A stretch of 64,000 bases of DNA from assembly GCA_018340805.1 (NCBI GenBank), contig JACMZG010001870.1:17376009-17440008 (forward strand). Direction: 5' to 3'. Both the position numbers and the translations under genes were made by a program. The first letter of the stretch is position 1. Every line of letters starts with the position of its first letter. Under the pieces are notes generated by a model that was not told the origin of the DNA, did not search any database, and saw only the letters and a list, made by a program, of their open reading frames with translations. Origin of the DNA: Microvelia longipes. Lineage: Eukaryota; Arthropoda; Insecta; Hemiptera; Veliidae. This document shows positions 10,735-21,362 of this stretch, piece by piece.

Positions 10735-10950
10735 ATTTCCTATGCAAAATTGTATAAACTAAGTAGTAATAATGGATAAGCAAGAAATGGATTCATAAGC
10801 AAGAAAGTATTGCAAAAAAAAATCGCCCGGCTTGCTAAACTATTTTGTAGCTGTAAACTTTTATTGTGAAAATAAAACGATAAAAATGTATCCCCGGCAT
10901 AATATTTGAACTTGGAAACCCTGGGTTTGAGTACTTTGAGTGGACACAAT
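10735..10950. repeat. RepK copy 1
   Basis: It shares ataaaacgataaaaat, an accccggcata-like block and a gaacttggaaaccctgg block with 21540-21715. Both copies start near a gcgcatttc word. Function unknown; it may be a degraded SINE or transposon. Confidence 0.6.
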
Positions 10951-11442
10951 TTATTTACAAGCTGAAGATTTACATATATCTACAGCATACAACAAAATAT
11001 CAAGCAGGAAGGAAATTTGCCAAAGGAAAGTTGCCTGGACTGCGGGCACCATTTATTAGGAAATTAGAGCGAATTTCTAAAGAAAAAATAAGCTAATGAG
11101 GTTAGGATCATGGAGGGGTAGGGGAGAATGTTTATATATATATATATATAATATATTATAATATATAATATATATATAATATATATAATAATATATTAAT
11201 ATATATATATATATACATATAAAATGTATGTTAAACTAAATAATTCTATACCACTATTATTAAATATAGGCTTCATTAATATAATTAATATTAATATTCT
11301 ACAGCGCACAGGAACTTTTTATGATCTGAAACTTTAAAATATAAAATTTAATAACCTCGTTGTTTTATGAAATGCGTATGACATCATTAAACCAAAATAA
11401 TGACTCAGCAAAAATTTTAAAAATGCATTAATCCTTGAAAAG

Positions 11443-11532
<90 letters not shown>

Positions 11533-12157
11533 CTACAGGAAAATAATTATGTGGCCAGAAAAAGCGGCAACAGGGAGGCACGAATTCGGAAAGCAAAATT
11601 GAGCTTATTATAATCAATCCTTTTCTTCGCGCTTACTTTAAAACGTAAGAAAAAGAAAAATTTATAATCAAGTCGTACTTCCTTTATAAAACTAGTTTTA
11701 AAGATATCTAGTTCATTTAATAAAACAATCTATTAATACCTTAATTATGTTAATTTTATTCATTGCTAAACGTGTCTTTTATTAATCGTGTAGCACTTCT
11801 ATAAATTGTAAAATGAATAATTAATTACATTTTTGTCACTTTAATATTTAATAGTAAATGTATAATGTAGCTAAATAGATTATAATTAATTAATAAGATA
11901 CTTTTTATTAATTATAACGACAGATTATTATAAATTATTACTAAAGAATGTATGGTAGTAAACATTGTCGCCTGCCCCTGTCTATATAACAGTAATATGA
12001 TATTTCAGGGAAAGAAAGGCGCATGATAAATTGCCTAGTTTAAGTTAAAATTTTCAGCCTCTTTACTTTATATTATATAAATATAATATATATATAATAT
12101 ATATATATATTATATATATTATATATGTATATATATATATATGTATATATATATATA

Positions 12158-12214
<57 letters not shown>

Positions 12215-12267
12215 TATATTATATATATATGTATATATATATATATTATATATATATGTATATATAT

Positions 12268-12346
<79 letters not shown>

Positions 12347-14319
12347 ATATAATATACATATGCGCAACACCATCCGTGGAAACCACAAAAAAACTTCCAA
12401 GAAGTAGGTTAATTAACTAACTTTTAGTTAATTAATTAAAAGCTTTTGCTTGATATGGAAGCTAAATTTTTCTTAGATAAAATTTAATATTTTGTAACGC
12501 GTACTCAAAATGGTACCGTATGAAGAAAATTGTACTTTTTATCACAAATTTCAACCTCTCTTAAAAAGGGAATGTTTTTGTAAAGAATTACATTTTGTAA
12601 AATTATCAAAATTACACCTAGTTTTATAATAAATATAACAAATTTCTTACCGCTAAGGACCTAGATGTCAAAGCGGATAATCCGGGCAAAAAAAAAAATT
12701 CTTATTTAGTTTTACTAAAATTCAAAACTTATTAGCTCACACTACAGCAAACAATTCATTTTATTTAAAACATAATTATTGAGAGTATGTTTCACAAATA
12801 TTAGTTTAACCGTGTCCTTCAGCAAACTCAGGATGTGGTCATAATAACCTCTCATCACCGCAGCACATATAATTTAATTAATCAAATATTCTCAACGCAA
12901 ACATAACAATAGGGTGGCCATCTTATACAGCCAGGGTGTAATTTACTAAAATACACATATTCAATGATTAGTTACCTTGATAGTACATAACATACATGAG
13001 TAACTATAGAAGATACATAAGTACATAGAGGTAGCAAAAAAAGGAATCAAATTCGGTCAGGATTTGTTTCCTTTTATTTGGTTCCTATTTGCACGAAAAT
13101 TGCATATCGTAACTATGTTAATTGATGGGTCCAAACTACTTTTTTGAACCAACAAGGTTATGTTTTTAGACGATCTTTTATAATATGCGAACTTTTTTCT
13201 ACATTATAAATTATATCTATTGTCTAAAATATTTACTAATTTATATTACCATGACAAATAATATTTAAAAAAATATATCTAAATTTAAAAAATTTAAATA
13301 TATGAAAGAAAATTAGTTTTAATCACTCTAAAAAAACTTAAAATTTTATTTAAATTTATAATTGTAACCTAGAATTTCATATTATGTGGTAGTAAGGCGT
13401 AATCCGTTTAGCACATGTAACCTCATATTGTTGTATTTATAATTAATGTAATTATTTATAGAGGTATTTATAAAATAAAACAAGCCTTCCCTCCCCAGGG
13501 TAAAAAAATAACATTGGAGCATCATAATAAGTTTAAGTTAGTTTGTTAACAAAAGAAATGAAAAGTTCCCATAAATGTGAAAATATTGCGTTAAATACGC
13601 AAGCCAAAGATGTGGTCGAGTCCTCATTGAAATAAAAAAAATCCTTTTTAATTAAACAAACATTTCTTGTAATTTAAAAAAAAATAAAATGACAGCACTT
13701 TGATATACCGAATTAAATTAATCCTAAAATCTTATATTATTAATCTTATTAATAAAATTAAAATCTTATTATCAGTTCTTCCTTTTATTTTTTGAGATCA
13801 TCTTCCACTTATTTAGACTTAATTTTGAACCATTTTCTATTGAAATTAGATCAGCAATTTGAGCTGTAGCGTTTTTCAATTAATGTCCACTCATGTATAT
13901 CTCAATAATTCTGTCTTGCCAGCTGTGGTTGAGAAAAAATATATAAACAGAGAGCATTGTACTCAGAATACATCATTATTATCAGTTCTTAAGATATATG
14001 CCGAGTTGGAATATTATGACTTGATTTTGGTGCCAAGTTTTATCGACATTAAATCACTAGATTGAGATAAACCGAGATAAACACATCCATTCGCTTATAC
14101 ATACATATATGTATACATACATAAATACAAACAGACTCCAATTTTTAAAGATTTTTGAGACCTACAGGAGCTGACACGTCGATTAGATGAAAATAGTGGA
14201 TGCTACGTTTTTCGTTAATGCAATATTTGTCCCTTCTTTCGGGATGTTGAGAAGCGAAATAAATGAAGATCAATAAAACCTCATGCACAGATTTTCAGGA
14301 AAAAAGGTTAAACTAAATC
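10951..14319. other. gene-free AT-rich DNA with three (TA)n arrays
   Basis: (TA)n arrays at about 11132-11220, 11444-11530 and 12067-12360 dominate. Between them no coding frame, RNA or shared repeat was recognised. The frame at 13859-14065 has no known motif. Confidence 0.5.
12067..12360. repeat. long (TA)n microsatellite
   Basis: About 290 bases of TA with scattered ATTA and TGTA interruptions, the longest such array in the first third of the window. Confidence 0.95.
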
Positions 14320-14437
14320 AAACACAAAAATCGGATACGGGGTATAACTTTGCCTCATCACATCGGATTCACAAGGCTCACCCTCCCTGCTTCGGACTCG
14401 CTTGGCTAGTCCGACAGCCAAACGGACTAGCCAGGGC
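14320..14437 (-). mobile_element. RepA 3'-end fragment
   Basis: Read on the minus strand it ends in the RepA terminus: ttcggactcgcttggct-like phrase, catcacatcggattc, then cggggtat and the aaaaatcgg end (plus-strand orientation). Only the last hundred or so bases of RepA are here. Confidence 0.7.
14403..14433. repeat. perfect 11-bp stem hairpin
   Basis: TGGCTAGTCCG (14403-14413) and CGGACTAGCCA (14423-14433) form a perfect stem around a 9-base loop. It sits in the RepA tail, whose gcgaagcgagtccg phrase is itself repeated. Confidence 0.8.
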
Positions 14438-14705
14438 GGCAACTAATCAGGGCGCCGACTAAGCCTAAACTCACTTTGGTAAATACTTCACATTATATTC
14501 TTCGGAATTAATTGAAGGTCAGAGTGAGTTTAGGCTCTGTCGGCGCCCCGATGAGTTAGACGTAACGAAACAGAGAGGGACATGACATTATGTCGAGCCT
14601 TTAATTATGACGAATGTCGAATGATGGAACAGTTCAGACGTAGCATTGCATTTTGCTTGTTACATTTCCTAGGTGTCTCTCGCACAATTACATTGTGTCA
14701 ACTTT
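14438..14705. mobile_element. RepE copy 1 (left arm truncated)
   Basis: cagggcgccgactaagccta and taggctctgtcggcgccccg form a short inverted pair around ttcggaattaattgaaggtc. The right arm continues through gacgtaacgaaacagag, atgtcgagcc, gaatgatggaacagttc and tctcgcacaattacattgtg. This is the same order as the full palindrome at 27866-28319. The left arm is cut off by the RepA end. Confidence 0.8.
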
Positions 14706-14970
14706 TCCTATATACTTACGGTATAAGTGAGGAAAAGTGATACCTACGGTAAATTAAACTCGGTATTGAGGAAAAGTATACCTACGGTATAAATGAGAAA
14801 GTAATTACCTACGGTATAAATGAGGAAAAAAGTAATACCTACGGTATAAATGAGGAAAAGTAATACCTACGTATAAATAGATAATGCTAGGTATAAATGA
14901 GGAAAGTAATACCTACGGTATAAATGAGGAAAAGTAATACCTACGGTATAAATGAGGAAAAGTAATAAGG
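14705..14970 (+). repeat. tandem array of the RepA terminal motif (about 28 bp)
   Basis: About nine units of acggtataaatgaggaaaag with a short aatacct linker follow each other. Several units are shortened (for example near 14850-14905). Read on the other strand the unit is the RepA start, cttttcctcatttataccgt. No other part of RepA is in the array. Confidence 0.85.
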
Positions 14971-14984
14971 TTAAACTGAATTAG

Positions 14985-15026
14985 CTGAATCGAAAAAGCG
15001 TTCCTATGAACGCCTTTTCGATTCAG
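14985..15026. repeat. 18-bp stem hairpin with 4-base loop
   Basis: CTGAATCGAAAA and TTTTCGATTCAG close a stem that continues through GCGTTC/GAACGC, with a single A:C mismatch and the loop CTAT. It directly follows the RepA-motif array. It is a strong fold and could be a tiny palindromic element or a cruciform-prone site. Confidence 0.85.
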
Positions 15027-15944
15027 TGATTAATGTATGTGAAATGTATACCAATGATAACACTTTCATCAGTTTTTGTAATAAAAAAACTCTACTAACA
15101 CGTCACTAAATACACCCATCTTCTTATCAGGTCTGGCTAAAATACGCGTATGTATAGAAAACAACTCATGAATTTCAATTTGAACGAACATCAGCTTAGG
15201 GATATGAGCGCCAGACTCCTTAATGCCCCTAGTTTGTTCTTGTTCCTTGATTAACCTTAACATAAATCATTTATGTTGCCTTTCATTACATGATGATAAT
15301 TCAGGTCCCAATCAGAGCATTTTGCACATGCACACAATCACTAGAGAAAACGAATAAAGCATAAATTATCTTCCAAAGAGATTAAAAACGATAACCAGTT
15401 AATATCTACCGAGAAAATTCATGCAGTCAGACCTCACGAAATGCGTTTTAAACGGTTTACTGCAAAACAATATTTTTGTGAATAATTACAAGTGGTAAAC
15501 GTTTTACAAAAGAGAAAAAGGTTACTAACTATTTAACTTTTATGATAAAATATCATGACTATTAACTGTTAATATCCAGTGAAGGGCTGTTATTTCTCAA
15601 ATATTTCATAAAAGTTAAAACACTCCTGCAGTTTTTTTAATGCACCAGGTAAAGATTTAGATAATATAATTTATTTAAACCCATTGCACGCAGTTTCAGT
15701 GTAATATTGACTAAGTATTCACACCTTCAGAAAATAGATAAATACCACTTTAGCACGTCATAAATGCATTGAATTCATGTTTATGTATTTTTTCTATGCA
15801 AACACCTATAAAGCTATGCTAGCTTACAGCTATCATTTTAGTTAGCACGTGGAGTTGGACCTTTGTGATAATATTTAAATATCCTTAATTATTTAAATTG
15901 ATTTAAGTTGTGCTAAAAACAAGTTTGCTTTTAAATGTTATTTT
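15027..15944. other. unannotated DNA
   Basis: The minus-strand 64-codon frame 15069-15263 has a protein-like composition but no motif I recognise and no start or splice context. Nothing else is supported. Confidence 0.45.
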
Positions 15945-16496
15945 TACATTTTTCATTTATACCGTAGGTTTATAGGAAAAGAGAGTTTTCAAAAAAAAAA
16001 TCCAAAACTGGGATGTACCTAAATAATCCGTTTTTTGTGTTTTCAAGGCCTCCTAAATGGTTTTGACAAAGTTTTCTGTCTGTATGTGTGTGTGTACATG
16101 TGTATGCGTGTGTTTGTATATATGTTTGTATGACTGTATTTGTTATTATCATAGCTGTAGTATCATTTATATACGAGAAAGTTGAAACGTTGTACACAAA
16201 TCAGTCCATTGGTGTAGTTGAGCAATCATAAAAATATTTTTTTATATAACTTCACCTGCAATAATGACACGAAAATTTCGAAAAATCCATAAAACGCGGA
16301 AAAATGTTGCAATTAGCTAGAGATGTTGCCATTTGACACGCATGTAGCCAAGTATAAGACTATCATATGTGCCACGTTTCATCTCATTATCAGTATTACT
16401 TAAATTTCATCAGATGACTTGTGAAAGTCGGAAAATTTGATTATTTTGGTACGCGTATATACCTTTGCGTAATAAATATGTACATTTTGTTGGATC

Positions 16497-16550
16497 ATAA
16501 AAGTTAAGCAGCCTCGAGTGCGGCAGTGCTGGATGAGTGACGCTGGGAAT
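16497..16550 (+). promoter_or_regulatory. 5S rRNA-like internal promoter segment in RepA
   Basis: gttaagcagc, cggcagtgctggatgagtga and cgctgggaat line up in order and spacing with the box A, intermediate element and box C region of insect 5S rRNA (gene residues about 48-100). Those are the TFIIIA-dependent internal control region. The other ends of 5S rRNA are absent, so this is not a 5S gene. Confidence 0.75.
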
Positions 16551-16576
16551 GAAATTGATGTATTTTAGTACTTTAG

Positions 16577-17010
16577 TAATTGGGTTTAGTAGACTCATAT
16601 ATAAGCTATGAGTACTATTGGCATGGGGCTCAGCTACTGAAACATCTAAAAAGGCTTACTCATGCAGCAAAAAGCCATAAGCCATTTATTTCTTTAGAAA
16701 AAAATATGAACTACAGCTTCCCTATTTAATCAAACTGACAATACTGAAGGACTGACTACATGTACGAAACAGCAATGCTTAATTAGAATATACGACGGCA
16801 AACACACTTTCATCTGACTGAGTACAACAATGTAAGCACCAGAGGCACAGACCACCAACTATACAAACAACCAATTTACAGACACAACGACAGCACAAAG
16901 ACAATGGCAGTACAGAGCAGCGACTCTATGGAACAACTTACCCAATCACATAAGACACCCGACAAAGAGATACTTTCAAAAAAGACTAAAAATTATTTTT
17001 ACTAGAAGTA
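16577..17010 (+). pseudogene. LINE reverse transcriptase C-terminal fragment, frameshifted
   Basis: One frame at about 16577-16670 gives LLAWGSATETSKKAY, matching the conserved YG..WG.A step of Jockey/CR1-type reverse transcriptases. After frameshifts another frame at about 16885-17000 gives YRAATLWNNLPNHIR followed by a basic FQKRLK end, the standard C-terminal LWN-LP signature of these proteins. Catalytic YADD and the endonuclease are absent because of 5' truncation. Stops and shifts in every frame make it non-functional. Confidence 0.8.
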
Positions 17011-17039
17011 CAACTCAAGGACAGCAACAATGACCAAGC

Positions 17040-17295
17040 GTAGATATGTATGTATGTTGTGTGTATGTATGAATCTTATATGTGTGTATATGTATGTGTA
17101 TGTATGTCTGCATGTATATATCTATATGTGTGTATATTTATGTATGTGGTGTGGTGTCTTTGTATGTATGTACATTTGTTACATGTTGTGTGTGTTATAG
17201 TATATTACAAGTGTGATAGTAAGTATTTATGTGGTATGTGCATATGTATGTGTAATATGTGATGTATGCATATGTACTACAGTGTGTTAGTAAGT
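17040..17295. repeat. (TATG)n-like microsatellite in LINE 3' region
   Basis: tgtatgtatg and tgtgtatatg variants run for about 250 bases. The cysteine- and tyrosine-rich frame across it (17050-17262) is an artefact. Confidence 0.9.
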
Positions 17296-17665
17296 GTATT
17301 TAAGGTGAGTATGTCCCTACATTTAAATGTAATAAATATAATAAAGTGTAATAATTAGATCTAGGATATAGTTAAAAGATTCTGAATTAGTGATAACTTA
17401 GTTTATAAAGCATGTAATAGCGAGACAAGTACCTTCCTTCCACGCACAAGATATTTTTTATTTTTGTGGAGGGATAAAACTGGCTAGTATAAATATGTTG
17501 AATAATAATTGTATATTTTCAAATAAAGGTTTTTAAAAAAAAAAATTACTATCTGAGGACGAGCTAAGCGAGTCCGAAAAAGTGTTGCAGTATAAATTTA
17601 AGGACTTGTACATTCTGAGAACGAGTGAAGCAGGTTATATTGTAATAAGGAAAAGTTTCAACGTG

Positions 17666-18564
17666 AGGTAACTTAGAACTTTGTTCCCGGGGCGTAGGAA
17701 AAGAGGGACTCCCAGAATCCTCCTTTAAAAACATGCATTTTTTTACGGGTTCGCTTCGCTCGCATTGTGGATTGTTTATCTTAACTTTTATCATGTATTT
17801 CATTAAAATATGAAGAGGAAACTGTATATGGTTTTCGACATAGAGAATATACTTCTTGCATGGGCTATTCATTACATTGAGAGTCCTGAACGTCTTTTTG
17901 AGGTCTTAGGGCTCTGTGTAACCTCATTAAAACCTCCTCTACAGGTGTGAAAGAGTGAGTTAAGGTTATAATATATAATTGTTTTCGTCTTCCCTCACAT
18001 TTTTTGTGTTTGATTTGTATTTTAAACGTTCTACTATGAAAGAGTCTGTATTTTTGTTCTGTTTATTTGATTAGTAGTCGAAGGTGTTCAGGTTACTTTT
18101 TCAATGTTTCAAAACTCAACCAATAGGGCACCTCTTGTAATGTATCTCTATGGTTTTCGAGATATATATATATATATATATAAATGGATGAGCACATTTT
18201 ATGTAAACTTTTATAGTAAACTTCTTGTATTACATGCTCCTATATAGTTTTTGTAAACCTATTGGTAGGAAAGCCTCGTTCAATGACATGCATTTTGTTG
18301 GAATGTATAGTGTCTAAAAGGCTAACTGTAAACCGAAGGAAAAAACAATTTTTATAGAATATTTATTTATAGAATAAATATTTTATTTATATGACGAAAA
18401 TATTAATTTGTACTTCTATTCCACGGTATCCATCATATTAATGCATTCATTTTCATTTTTTTCCAGATTTATTCTATATCTAGTAGAATTTAGAGAAACA
18501 GCCTTTATTACTTTATTTTATAGTGCCTTATTATTGCTTACACCTTCCATTATTATATTTAGAA
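17666..18564. other. RepJ copy 1 and flanks
   Basis: From about 17880 to 18115, aacctcattaaaacctcctc, aggttataat, a ttttgtgtttgatttgtatt segment, ttctactatgaaagagtc and agtcgaaggtgttcaggtta recur at 51556-51790 and, reversed, at 63000-63260. A short (TA)n lies at 18163-18182. No coding capacity was recognised in RepJ. The plus frame 18408-18665 runs into the SINE and is not supported. Confidence 0.6.
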
Positions 18565-18816
18565 TTATATTAGAATATATCTGCCTCCGTGGCCGTGATC
18601 GTAAAGGCGTTCGATTTCGCACGGAGGTCCGGGTCGCAGCCCGGCTATGCTCTAAGATCTTATGAATAGTATTTGTATTAAAATGATTTCGCAACTTTAA
18701 TTAATCTTAGAGAGTGTAGTTAGATGCAACCCACCTGAGGGTGGTTCCCGCAGGGTGAATACCCTGATTGGGCCGAAGGCCCTAAAACGGGCATTTATTT
18801 AATTTATATTAGAATA
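18565..18816 (+). mobile_element. tRNA-derived SINE with 13-bp target duplication
   Basis: TTATATTAGAATA occurs at 18565-18577 and 18804-18816 and brackets 226 bases. The head, gcctccgtggccgtgatcg, then gtaaaggcgttcgatttc, then aggtccgggtcgcagcccgg, carries a tRNA-like A box (TGGCCGTGATCG) and B box (GGTCGCAGCCC) with the usual spacing. The body has several short hairpins (gggccgaaggccc). The tail is AT-rich (catttatttaat), without a long A-run. A pol III transcribed, LINE-mobilised SINE is the straightforward reading. Confidence 0.9.
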
Positions 18817-19845
18817 ATAGCAAATGTCATCCTAAAAACACGTCCCTTGTTTTGTGATTGTTTTTTGTGTAATTTTGATATATTGTATATATATATATAT
18901 ATTATATATATATTATTATATATATTATTAATATTATATGTATAAACACATGTAGATACTGCAAAAGGGACTTCACAGTGAGAGTCAATCGGAAATCCCT
19001 GCCTATTCTGATAAAGACAAAGACATATGTCGAAAATTTTCAAAAAAATCGAACATCATTCTACTTGTAAGCTATTACGGTTATAATATCACGGATATTC
19101 TACATTATTTACATAAAAATAAATTAAATTTGTGCGATTTTTACTACTTTTTGTTACCAACGAAAATTCTAAGCGATTGATGAAATTATAATTTTGGTTT
19201 AATCCCTGTTTGTGATTTTAACAGAGAATACAAAAAAAAAACTTTTCCTATACACCGTATAATAAGCGTAGAAAGTAAAAACAATGTTAAAAGGCAAAGT
19301 TCCTTAAAAAAAAGAATGGAGGCGAAGTGCAGGTGCATACAGTCCCAATTATTTTAATTGACAATTTATCTTATTGTGGACAATTCTATCTTCCATATAA
19401 ATTTAACTCGCACCGTAGCAAACCAAGTTCATAACTGCATTTCTTATTATATATATATAATTTATATTTGTTAATGAGTTGTTCTCATTCTATGCGTAAT
19501 GCAACAAGTCGCTTGAAATATAAATGCATTTCCACTTAGTCCTTTTTATCGTAAAATAAAATCAATTTTAATTGCATTATAAATCCGTCCCTTTTTTGGC
19601 ATAATTTATAGGAATTTTTTAAATTTATTTGCGTTTTTGTAATATCTGAAAAAAGAACTATAATAAATAATTAACCCACCTGCTTTATATATATTATTAG
19701 GACACATTTAATTTATTTGAAAGTCGGATATAAAAAAATATTCGTGTTGACCCTTAAACTTAAGCTGTTATCAAAGACGTGTTTAAGGACCCCTTAAAGG
19801 ATAGTCATTTTAACCTAAAGACGATACGGATATACTAGCATGCGC
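18817..19845. other. unannotated DNA with short (TA)n
   Basis: A (TA)n stretch lies at 18885-18947. aacttttcctatacaccgta at about 19239 resembles the RepA head but the rest of RepA does not follow. No gene is supported. Confidence 0.45.
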
Positions 19846-21362
19846 ATCAAGCAAGCTTCGTGTGGAGCCATCACAATAAAATTTGTATTAGTGGAGGTAG
19901 ACTAAGTTGACCACTGGAAGTTCAAATACCCAATTATTTTCTTGGTAATCGTCTCGCATGTATGGTGATCTGATTCCCATAAAGTCTTTTTCTACGCTAA
20001 CTTTAAAAAGTTAAATTAGAGCAAACGTTTGTATTAATTATTACAGAGATTATAACATATTCCAGACAATTTAATACCGATATAATTAAATTTCGGTAAT
20101 TTTTTCTCGAGCTATCGTTTAGCATACATAAGGACTATTACCCATTTATAATTAAAAAAAATCGGGTGCGGGGTACCTCGGAACTTTTTCTCAACTTCGG
20201 ACTCGCTTCGCTCGTCCTCAGAATAGGATGGTTAAATGGCCTAGTGTTTTTAAACTTCAGAGATATCCCGTACCCGTATAAAAAAGTATACAAGAACGTT
20301 AAACTTCGCATAATCTTAAATGAGAAAAAGTTCTGATTTTTACTCGGTTTTATTAAATTATTTGAATTTTTGGTGGAAATTTGTAACCTTGACAAATGTA
20401 AACAACCTTTTACGTTTAACAAAAGTGTCGCACTAATAAATAATTAAGTTCGCTTATAACTTTTTTACTAATAAGTAGATTTTGATCGGAGTTTTTTATA
20501 TTTGTTCCTATTTTCTTTGCGGTTACAACGACGTTATATGTCAAAAACACGTGTATACTTTTGGTATTATTAAGCGTCAAAATTTTAAATTTCAAAAGTA
20601 AATAATTTCAAAATGGTAGCCAATATCAAAACGAAATTCGGAAGATATTGAGAGGTATATTCCTGCTAAATTTCAAGTTCATCGGGTCATTTTTAGGTTT
20701 TTTTACGATTTTTTAAAATTTTTGTTGACTAAGGAAATGGGTTAATGGTGACATAAAATTTTGATATTCCGGGCAGCACAATTGTACCCAAAGACTGATT
20801 TTTGTACAGAATTTCAACTATCTAGCATAAACACAGTGGGAGTTATGCGTGACACACACACACACACACACACAGACAGACATCAAGCTGAAATCGGCTC
20901 AGATGGTCCTAAAACACCTAAAATGGATAATTCAAGTGAAATCTCGGGTAACATTTTTTGGGTGAAACCAATACTTTTCCTCTATATACCTTCTTATACC
21001 TTCTGTATAAGAAGGTGAGGAAAAGTAATAAGCTTCCTGGTACACCATAATTCACTTTTAAATACATTGTATGGGAAAAATAAAGGTCTGGGGAAAATTG
21101 CCGGAATTCAATGATACTGGTATTAAGTTGTTCAGGACATGACACAATTTCAGAAATGATCCACATTTAACTCTTTAAATTTACCGTAAAAACGTATTTT
21201 GGTAATCAGATCACCATACATGCCAGACGACGACCAAAAAAATAATTGGGTATCCCAGTGGTCGACTTTGGGGGGGGGGGAGTAGATACCAATTTGATCG
21301 CTAGAGCTTCGTATGGAGTTGAGTAATCAGGGTGATGTATTTGTAATGTGTACCGAACTCCA
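19846..21362. mobile_element. RepH copy 1, interrupted by RepA
   Basis: The left arm (gcttcgtgtggagccatcac, gaccactggaagtt, tatggtgatctgatt, ctttaaaaagtta) runs to 20150. The right arm (acaccataattcac, ataaaggtctgg, tttcagaaatgatcc, taatcagatcaccatac, agtggtcgac, gagcttcgtatggag) runs from 21023. The same order without interruption is at 45436-46103. It also has a G10 run at about 21271-21280. No coding frame. Confidence 0.85.
20151..21022 (-). mobile_element. RepA copy 3, inserted in RepH
   Basis: Plus-strand left edge is aaaatcgggtgcggggtacc followed by ttcggactcgcttcgctcgt; right edge is ggtgaggaaaagtaata. The uninterrupted RepH has ataattaaaaataagctt exactly at this junction, so both RepA ends are fixed to within a few ambiguous A/T bases. 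The interior is a diverged subfamily with a (CA)n tract (20852-20872) and no 5S-like block. A second ttcttatac / gtataagaa hairpin lies just inside the head, at about 20990-21016. Confidence 0.85.

Larger units (their letters stand above)
16568..17545 (+). mobile_element. 5'-truncated non-LTR retrotransposon (LINE)
   Basis: A broken reverse-transcriptase C-terminus (16577-17010) is followed by a TATG-rich 3' untranslated region, an AATAAA at 17522-17527 and a terminal A-run at 17535-17545. The flanks gatgtattta (left) and ttactatctgagg (right) rejoin into the intact RepA order seen at 62.5 kb, which fixes both ends to within a few bases. Orientation is the same as RepA. Target duplication is at most a few bases (TTA). 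Confidence 0.85.
15945..17665 (+). mobile_element. RepA copy 2, split by a LINE
   Basis: The head tttttcatttataccgtagg is followed by a caaggcctcctaaatggt segment, a (GT)n tract (16080-16130), a gagaaagttgaaacg block, taatgacacgaaaatttcg, cataaaacgcgg, gacacgcatgtagcc, a catctcattatcag block, the 5S-like segment, and, after the LINE at 16568-17545, tactatctgaggacgagc and the repeated gaacgagtgaag tail phrase. This is the most complete order of RepA blocks in the window. Confidence 0.85.

Noticed and set aside
13859..14065. 68-codon plus-strand frame with a Cys-containing N-terminus
   Set aside because: No recognisable motif, no splice or promoter context, and typical of chance frames at this length.
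18578..18660. Functional tRNA gene
   Set aside because: A and B boxes are present but no acceptor stem or proper anticodon arm can be drawn, and a 13-bp target duplication flanks a longer unit, so a SINE explains it better.
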